DNA of 64,000 nt. It comes from Batkoa obscura. Taxonomy: Eukaryota; Entomophthoromycota; Entomophthoromycetes; Entomophthorales; Batkoaceae. The translations under genes and the position numbers were made by a program. Below, piece by piece: positions 56,785 to 64,000 of the stretch. The stretch covers positions 89,756 through 153,755 of the forward strand of contig JASVEC010000057.1 in NCBI GenBank assembly GCA_030770535.1, written 5' to 3'. Under the pieces are notes generated by a model. The model had not been told where the DNA came from, did no database searches, and saw only the letters and a program-made list of their open reading frames with translations. The number at the start of each line of letters is the position of its first letter. Position 1 is the first letter of the stretch.

Positions 56785-56881
56785 GGGGATGTTTTTTGGC
56801 TTCATCACTTTTTCCATCTTTTAAACACTATTTGAGTGGAAAAATTATTAGCAAAATTCTTAAACACAAAAATACATCCCC
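56785..56881 (+). mobile_element. MITE, GGGG-TGT family
   Basis: 97 bp, GGGGATG to CATCCCC, flanked by ATAT. Confidence 0.93.
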
Positions 56882-56885
56882 ATAT

Positions 56886-57232
56886 GTTTGACCAGCCGCC
56901 TAAAATTAATAACCATTTTTTATTACAATTATAGAATACTATAAATAAACTACTTTATAATTATTTTATTTAACTTAACTATTGCTTATATATCACCTTA
57001 AAAGCCGCTTTTATAAACCTATAGCTGTATTTAAAAATACAAAAAAATTCTTTAATTATTAATAAATTAAAGATATTAATACTATAAATATTTATAATCA
57101 AAATAAATTTTTATTTCTATTTTGCTACACCAGAGGCCATTTTATCTCTTTGACTTTATTTAGTAAATTATTTTCGAAATTCACCAAAGGCAACACAAAA
57201 GGTTAGAAAGGAGGCTTTTGGTGTAGTTTAAT
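56886..57232. other. Intergenic AT-rich DNA
   Basis: Between two MITEs; nothing recognised. Confidence 0.5.
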
Positions 57233-57236
57233 ATGT

Positions 57237-57330
57237 GGGGGTATTTTTTTGATTTCATCACTTTTTCCATTTTTAAGCGCTATTTGTGTGAAAATTGTTA
57301 GTAAATTCTTAAACAAAGAAATACATCCCT
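57237..57330 (+). mobile_element. MITE with ATGT target duplication
   Basis: GGGGGTA to CATCCCT with direct ATGT at 57233-57236 and 57331-57334. Confidence 0.9.
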
Positions 57331-57456
57331 ATGTGGTATTTTTTTAGTTTAAGCAAAATTGATATAATAAATTTACGATCTTTTTATATTAAAATATTTT
57401 ATTAACGAAATAACGAATGTAGTAATTCGAATTTTAAATTAACAATATTATCAACT

Positions 57457-59209
57457 TTAATTTAAATACATAGTTATCTCTTGTATTAAATCTACAGGTA
57501 ACTCAAATCGATGGATACAACGCTTTATTTGATTCAATGCATTAGTAGAATCTTTAGCGTATCTTTTATTGTTAGCTTTAGATACACTATAAAGCTCCTT
57601 AACTAATAATACACATTTAGCTTTTGCCTCATCAACCATTGTTACATCTGCCTTAGACAAATTATTAGATTGGTGTATTAAGTTAACAAGTGTAAAAAAA
57701 GAATAAGTTATCTGATAATAAAAAGGGGTACAAACATTTGATTGAAGTTGATATTTAGAATCAAATTGAGAATTTTTACTGAAAGATGAATGATCCAATT
57801 TTCTATCCAAACCTCGATTTAAACAATAAGTTATGACTTGATTAGAATAATAGAATAATAACTTTAATTTGGACTTTGTAAATCGAACTGGTTGTGGGTA
57901 GACTGTAGCAAAGGGATAATAAAGCTGAACAATAACATGTTGAATTAATACTTTGAGATATCGTTTAAAATTAAACTCATAATCATTCGTTTTTTCATCT
58001 AATTCTTTTTGGGTATAATCACATTCATCTCTTATTAACTTTTGATCTTGAATTAAATTTAGTAATGTTGTAAAACAAATTATAAATTCATTCTGAGGTA
58101 AAAGTAAAGCGTTAATAGGTATATCTGAATAATCATTACGTCTTTCGTAATTTTCTTTTACTTTTTGAATATGAGATGCTATTTTAATCGTTACTTCCGT
58201 ATAATCTTTAACAAATAAGTATGGCAACTCGTCTATGGCTTTATAGCCTATTTCATCAACATCAGTACTTCTATTTGGACCATCTGGAATACATAAAGGT
58301 TCTTTGGTTTGAAACTTAATAAAAGGTATATTTGGAATACAACTTGAAAGGACTAAGTATGTAAAATGAAGAGTTTTCCATATGCTTCTACCTCGTAACA
58401 ATTCATTATACCTTAGATCCATAATATTTATCTTATCAAATAAAGTGTCGCTGATATCATAACCTAAACATTGAGCCATCCTTACTGCATCTAAAAAATA
58501 TCGTTTAGTAAGGTCATAGTTAGAGTGAGATAAACTAATATAAGATAATAAGCCTAAAGCTACCACACAATTATAGCTTGGATTAGAATAAGACTGGGGT
58601 AAAGTTGCTTTTATTCCCTTCAATGACTTTCCATAAATTTGTTTATAGCATATACTATTATGTGGAAGTGTAAACCGAGAAAGGACAGCAATTAAAGCAT
58701 ATGACAATATATTTGGTTCATTTTTTGTTAAAATCTCTCTCAAGTTAAACTTATCTAACCATAATCTAAATGGATCTACAATTTTATGGAAAAAAAGAGG
58801 ACCATGCTTTAAAAAGTGATAATAAGCTTGATCTATTTTCATTGTGTCACTACATTTGAAAGCTGTATTGGTAATCAGAGTTGGCGCAGTTTTATTAATT
58901 TTACGTTTCTTGTGTAACATATTCTCAAGTTGAGAAATCTTTTTCAAGATTTCACTATTGTTATACTTTTTTTCTTGATTTATTATTTCATATTTCTTAT
59001 GAGCCCATTTTAAATATTCTAAACATAAATAAAATATGAGATATTAATAAAGCGTTAAGTTAATTACCAATTGCCTGTCCTTTAAGTTCATTATTTGAAC
59101 TTGAGTCCAATTGCTTGAATATATCATTTAATATGCGATCGATGTTATTTAACCTGAACTCTACTAAACCTACTCTACTTCTTATCTTTTCTTTTGATTT
59201 TGACTTCAT
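57457..59209 (-). CDS. Zinc-cluster-less fungal TF-domain protein (member 9)
   Basis: Exon 1 59209-59068 (142 nt, MKSKSKEKIRSRVGLVEFRL...), a 49-nt GTAATT...GTTTAG intron 59067-59019 containing stops, exon 2 59018-57457; about 567 residues. The join gives EYLKWAHKKYEII. A gene model starting at the internal ATG 58947 would lose about 70 residues. The middle domain is identical to that of member 8 over the shared 380-bp tract, then diverges. The C-terminus ends QIKRCIHRFELPVDLIQEI. Like its relatives it has the basic linker-like start without a cysteine cluster. Confidence 0.85.
58460..58839 (-). repeat. 380-bp tract identical to 55046-55425
   Basis: Partner of the identical tract in member 8. 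Confidence 0.95.
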
Positions 59210-60428
59210 ATTTAATTTTATTATCTTAAGTTTTTATTTAAATTGTATTGGAATTTATATTGAATTGAACATAATAAACCAGGGCTGGAACGCATTTTGG
59301 TTAAAGTAGGTCACTGGTAAAATTATTCGTAAAAAAGTAATTTAATACTGAAACTTAGATTTTCGCTTAAAATTTTTTAACAAACTTTATTTATTTATAA
59401 ATAAAAGTGAAAACATTAAATTGAGAAAGAGCGTTTTTACTAAACTCTAAATCAAAAGGTAATTTTCATCAATTTGATAAATATCTTATCATTATTAAAG
59501 AAAGACATTATGGCTTTAATTAAATTATTCACTTTATTCAACCCTAGTTTTTATTGTATAGTTAAGTTACCTTATTAGGACTCAGTTTTAGTTTGTAAAA
59601 TATTTATTAACAGAGTTCAATTTTCTAAATAGAATCAACACATAGAATTTGATAAATGCTTTGAGTAAATTATATTTCGGAATTTGCTTTAACTATTGGT
59701 GATGAAAAGTAAAAAAATGAAATTAAATGTCCAAACAAAAACTCACTTATTTTACTTGTTACTTTTGATTACTTAAGCTCTACTACAGCTTGGTTGATTC
59801 GTTTTACTCAAAAATGTATGTAGTAGAAATCAAGGAAATTTTGGGGCAAACGCCAAGGGGAATTGAAAAACCTATATCTTTTCTGAATATTACTGAAGAG
59901 AAGGGTTTCTTCAACACTCTTGCTTATAAAATAAATAAACCTAGTTGCATCAAAGTATGCTCTAAAGTTTTTGAAAGTGTAGCTCTAAAGGAGTTTTACT
60001 TATTAGATAAGTGACTCATGCATTTGGACTCCTATTCAATTTGAGTATTACAAGGTAGGTGACTGTGTTGAAGTGTATTAATAGTCAATTCTTTTTAAAA
60101 CTAAACATAAAACTTAATATAATATCTGATATATGTTTGTTTCATTCAATTAAAGTTTTTATTTTTGGTGTTTATGTCATCTTATCAGTTTTTTTATGGA
60201 AGCAACGCTAAAATTTAAGTTATAAATTTGTCTACTCTAAGCTGGGTATCCTTTGTCAGATTGGTTGATTAAGTAAACATTCATTTACTACTGTAATTAG
60301 TTTATTATATCGTTTGGTTGAATATTAGCATCATTTTTATTACAGCCTACAACATGTATTAAAAATAAATAGCTTTTATATATAATAGTTTCATTGAAAC
60401 TTAAATTTATAAAAATAGCATACAGGTT
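59210..60428. other. Upstream region of member 9, duplicated unit C
   Basis: Third copy of the repeated upstream sequence (ATCTTTTCTGAATATTACTG near 59876, GGAAGCAACGCTAAA near 60196). Here a 66-codon frame starting at ATG 59814 (MYVVEIKEILGQTPRG) stays open, whereas the equivalent parts upstream of members 7 and 8 do not. It may be a remnant of a lost neighbour gene; I do not count it as a gene. A weak version of the promoter-like block is at 59255-59305. Confidence 0.45.
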
Positions 60429-60660
60429 AGATAGATTTATATTGTAGCTTTTATTTGAGTGTCAGTAGGGACTACATTCTAATGCGGAATCTTACAAAAT
60501 AATTACTACAGAGATAAAATGCTCATCTATAATTCAAATGGGACTCCTCAGTTTATTTTATACTGGGCATTATATTTTAGTAAAATCTGCTTGTATAATG
60601 TCGGGATAGAACTTTAACCCTTACTGAAACTCAATTAAAAACCCTACTATAAGTCTATCT
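60429..60660. mobile_element. Foldback/MITE family 2, copy 2
   Basis: About 230 bp with ~50-bp inverted ends: left GATAGATTTATATTGTAG and right (other strand) GATAGACTTATAGTAGGG, both followed by TTGAGT-x-TCAGTA. The right half matches copy 1 at 15322-15545, including the interior AATGCCCAGTATAAAATAA. Confidence 0.68.
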
Positions 60661-60680
60661 ATCTATATCAAAATTGACTC

Positions 60681-60771
60681 AAGGATGTCTTTTTGGCTCC
60701 AATATTTTGTTCATTTTTATTCAATAAAGAAGTTGAATGGCCTATTGAGTTTTTAAACAAAAAAAATGTTC
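60681..60771 (+). mobile_element. Decayed MITE
   Basis: AAGGATGTCTTTTTGGCTCC and TTGTTCATTTTTAT echo the GGGG-TGT family; the right end is nearly lost. Confidence 0.5.
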
Positions 60772-60779
60772 TAATATAT

Positions 60780-60877
60780 GGGGCTGTTTTTTTAACTTCA
60801 TTATTTCTTCCATTTTTTAAGCGCTATTTATGTGGAAAAATTATCAGTAAAATTCTTAAATACAAAAATACATCCCC
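60780..60877 (+). mobile_element. MITE, GGGG-TGT family
   Basis: GGGGCTG to CATCCCC, flanked by ATAT. Confidence 0.93.
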
Positions 60878-60934
60878 ATATGTTTATGTAATATGAAAAT
60901 AAAGTCATTTATAGATCATTATTATTAAACATAT

Positions 60935-61027
60935 GGGGATGTATTTTTTGTTTAAGAATTTGTTTACAATCTTTTTACTCAAACAGTGGTTAAAAAATGA
61001 AAAAAGTAGAAACCAAAAAACATCCTC
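60935..61027 (-). mobile_element. MITE, opposite orientation to its neighbour
   Basis: GGGGATG to CATCCTC, flanked by ATAT, 57 bp from the preceding plus-oriented copy. Confidence 0.9.
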
Positions 61028-61031
61028 ATAT

Positions 61032-61402
61032 TGAGTTTAAAGTAAATTTTGATTAATACAAAACATGGTGGCTTCTATAATTAAGCTGGATTTTTTCCAC
61101 TAAAAAAATAAAACTTGAAATGAACCAATAATAGTTAATAATACGAGTTTAATTAGGGATAAAAAAAGGATATTCGAAAATAGTTAATAGGTTTAAAATT
61201 AGTTTTAATTTGAAATGTATATAATTAGTGAGAAGTGAAATAAATACAACTAGTTTTTTAATTTGACATCGGTTCTTTCTATAAGATTTCAATTCAATAG
61301 CCTGGTTCTATTAGCTATATTATTAGACAGCAGACAACTTATTCCAACTTTAACATTAAATAACGCAATAAATTATTTTACAATATACCTTCTGGTAGTA
61401 AA
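61032..61402. other. Upstream region of the GPCR-like gene
   Basis: AT-rich, no feature recognised. Confidence 0.45.
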
Positions 61403-62317
61403 ATGGATCCCAACGCATTGAAAACAATAGCAATTACATCCAACACAATCTCAATTATATTTACAGCAACATCGATTGTTCTATTTATCACTATCTCTAT
61501 AATTAACAATAATATCTACGACTCCCTTGTGTATCGATTATCAGCTATTATCTTATTTGGCAATCTAATATTAAACATAATCAACTTAATCCAAGCAACA
61601 TTATTAATAAATTCAACAATATCATGTTATGTACTAGAATTTCTAAGTACCCTAAGTATCTCTTTATCCATGCTTTATGCTACTGTAATAGCCACTATAT
61701 TACTAATTAATGTTATTTATCTATATGAGTTTTCAAAACGGGCTAGATGCTTCACTTATCTTATTCCAATATTTCTTTCTTTACTTCTGGCTGGCCTACA
61801 AGCTATCATTGGTAACATCGAGAATATTAATAATCAATGTGGCTATTCAAATGTTGAAGATTGGCTATCAGCTAGCTTAATCAAATTAGGATCAGTTATT
61901 GTTAGCATTATATTATGTCCAATTAGTTATTTTACTATCTTTATTTATATCAATATCAGGAGTTATAACTCGAATCAAGATGTATTAAGAAAGGGAGGGT
62001 CTTTTAAACAATTAAATTGGAAAGTTTTACTAAAATTATTAGCTTATCTTATCCTACAATACCTATCTTAAGTTATTTGTTCTATTTTATTATACTCTAT
62101 TTAATTACTTATTCTGAAGAGGAATTACCCAGGTTGAGTCAAATGTATGCTGCCTTTCAAGGATTTTCCAAGTTTTCTATTTGGTTTCCAAGGGGTTTTA
62201 AATGCATGTTTATTTTTTAATAATACAATCTTTTTGAAGGAGTTGAAAAAAGCGTATTGTAAGTTATCATATCCGGATAACCACACTTTACTTTGTAACA
62301 ATGGTTGTGAGGGTTGA
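61403..62317 (+). pseudogene. Seven-TM GPCR-like gene, broken
   Basis: From ATG at 61403 the frame encodes about five hydrophobic helices (SIIFTATSIVLFITISII, LSAIILFGNLILNIINLI, a third with YATVIATILLINVIYLYEF, LIPIFLSLLLAGLQAIIG, LGSVIVSIILCPISYFTIF). It then runs out at 62071. The sixth and seventh helices continue in other frames (SYPTIPILSYLFYFIILY, FQGVLNACLFFNN) to a stop at 62315-62317. Two lesions explain this: a tandem duplication of TTATC at 62044-62053 and one extra T in the run near 62185-62187. The order N-terminus, seven helices and a cysteine between TM4 and TM5 resembles fungal class-E/Git3-like or Dictyostelium cAMP-type receptors, which sense nutrients or pheromone at the plasma membrane. 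Either a young pseudogene or consensus error. Confidence 0.7.
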
Positions 62318-62601
62318 TGCTGTGTTTTGTTGCACTTGAGTTTTTCTAGAAATGGAATTATAAAGTAAGACATATCTGATATCTGTAGTTGTTAGATAGA
62401 ATATAACTATCAGATGTTAAAGTAGAAAAGACGTAATCGGGATTTTATTTTTGATTTAATTTTAATAAAATTATTAATTTTTTCTCAAGTATTAAGTATA
62501 AATAAATTATATTAAACTAAATTGAATTGAATTAATAGAAATTTAAAACCCATAGTGATATAAAAAGCATATTAATGAATACAAATAAAATGAAGATTAA
62601 A

Positions 62602-64000
62602 CTATAAATTAAGATAGCAAAGGCGAGGAAGTGGCTAAAGAGATAAACAACTTTGAACTTTTTCTAAAGTTGACTTAAAATCTAAGAAATTGTAGTCTGA
62701 GCTATTAGACAATGTTAATTACCTAATGAATTTAGTTAAGCATTTACGAATAAAATCGTTATCTTCTTTAGTTAATAGCTTGTTAGCTAATATATTAATT
62801 GAAAAAATAAACTAATATAATAAAATTATAAGATTCAAGCATTACCCGATGATCAAAACTTTTTTGGTTTTTTTTGAATTATCGAGTCAATTACCTTCCA
62901 TATGTTTATAAAGTCCTCCTATATTTTATAAAGATAGTTTTTGGAGGGTAATCTATGAAATTGAGGGTGATAAAACTAATATAAAGCCCAATGACAATAG
63001 CATACATGTATTTAAAGTATTATACACATAATTATTAAACATGTGGTTTGAAAATCTTGCTACTTTTTGGCTTTTAAATCTAATCATTTAAGATTGAGTG
63101 ATAAATTCATATATTTTGTATTATTCTAGTGCCATTTGAACTGTTTTATGTATTTTGTTTCTAAATTATCTTTACAACTGTTTTTTCATAATATATATAC
63201 CTAATCTTGTTATTTGTATCATGCTTTACTGTGTTATTGTTATAATAACTTAAATAACTACATATTTCCATTTCTAAACTATTAGTACATAATAGGAAGA
63301 TCGAGAGTTGTATTCTGGAGTTAAATTCAACGCTTTACTATTTAAAAACAAAGTGATATCTTCTACACCCATAGCACTGACAATTTAATTTCTTATTAAT
63401 GTTAAAGCACAAGGCACCTTTTCATTCATACATGCAAATCCTTGATTTTGATCTAACTTCAATCCGTTTTATTGGTTTCAATTTAAAATATTGAAAACGT
63501 GATAATAGTTTCGTACAATTTTTCTTACATTTTTGTCCGCTTTCATCGAGCTCATTACTTTTTTTACCAGCTGTACTTTTCATTTTAATCAAACATTTAA
63601 GATGTACCAAAGCGGGCTTCCTTTTATTCCTAAGGAATTATTCTAAAGTAAATAATGTGGTAACAGTGAGGTTCTCTAAACAAGGTTGACTCATACTATT
63701 ACTTAGCAATTGATCAAAGTTTTCTAATTCACAATTTAATAGGATACCAGATTCACTTATCTGCAGATTTTATTACCTTATTAAATTTTTGGAATAGCAG
63801 TAACTTTAATGAATTTTTAACACTACTTTTTAACTTTACTAAACACTCTTTATCTAATCAATAACCTTCGAGATCAATTCTGGCATGATATACGTTTATA
63901 AATCAATTAAATAATTTATTTGAATCCACCCCATTTAATGATATGGATGATATCTTTAATTCATTTGTTGACTTTATAATAAATGAGAATAAACTAAATA
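62602..64000 (-). pseudogene. Decayed homologue of the gene at 3-1259, runs off the window
   Basis: The minus strand matches the first gene almost end to end. Matches include KECLVKLKSSVKNSLKLLLF, NFDQLLSNSMSQPCLENLT, KSTAGKKSNELDESGQKC, GVEDITLFLNSKALNLTPEY, FIDYPPKTIFIKYRR, LTKEDNDFIRKCLTKFIR and a PLPRLCYLNL end equivalent to PLPDPYCLSL. Many stops break it. It extends past 64000 and shows sequence upstream of the point where the first gene enters the window (STNELKISSISLNG). Confidence 0.85.

Noticed and set aside
60693-60896. 67-codon plus-strand frame
   Set aside because: Lies across two MITE copies; all its codons are explained by the repeats.

Overview
This is a very AT-rich nuclear window of a filamentous fungus. 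Most genes carry 42-73 nt GT-AG introns. Clear conserved genes are a sterol C-3 dehydrogenase (ERG26 type), a Hel2/ZNF598 type RING ubiquitin ligase, a DHA2-like MFS transporter and a mitochondrial arginine-specific carbamoyl-phosphate synthase large subunit. Extreme AT content, very short introns and an expanded family of fungal-specific transcription-factor-domain proteins suggest an early-diverging fungus such as Conidiobolus (Entomophthoromycotina). That placement is inference, not something the sequence proves.

Layout. 1-1.3 kb: 3' part of a fungal TF-like gene cut by the window edge. 2.3-14.6 kb: conserved block with a coiled-coil protein (-), ERG26 (+), a gamma-glutamylcyclotransferase-like gene with one frameshift (+), HEL2 (-, six exons) and a large AT-hook protein (-). 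16.9-18.8 kb: MFS transporter (+). 19.8-37.9 kb: gene-poor zone with decayed TF-like copies, one intact TF-like gene (30.8-32.5 kb), an apparently complete DNA transposon (26.1-28.6 kb) and many ~97 bp MITEs. 38.1-46.4 kb: a small membrane protein, two TF-like genes and the CPS gene between them, with no MITE. 46.7-59.2 kb: a possible LINE relic, a TF-like pseudogene and three same-strand TF-like genes with duplicated upstream sequence. 60.4-64 kb: repeats, a broken GPCR-like gene and a decayed homologue of the gene at position 1.

Two themes stand out. First, nine members of one paralogous family resemble Zn2Cys6 transcription factors without the zinc cluster: a basic/coiled N-terminus followed by a middle-homology-like domain. 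In the four best-preserved members of this group exon 1 is exactly 142 nt and the intron phase is conserved; two of the introns are 42 nt, in frame and stop-free. Several members share a promoter-proximal sequence block, and two share a 380 bp perfectly identical tract that looks like recent gene conversion. Second, about 25 MITEs (plus fragments) share both distinct ends with the 2.46 kb transposon and make 4-bp target duplications. Three MITEs sit inside pseudogenes where comparison with a paralogue recovers the pre-insertion site. Together these suggest a recent local burst driven by a single transposase lineage.

Three host genes (cyclotransferase-like, CPS, one TF-like gene) each carry exactly one single-base frameshift, and the GPCR-like gene carries a 5-bp tandem duplication plus a one-base insertion. 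These may be consensus errors, recent gene loss or, least likely, recoding.
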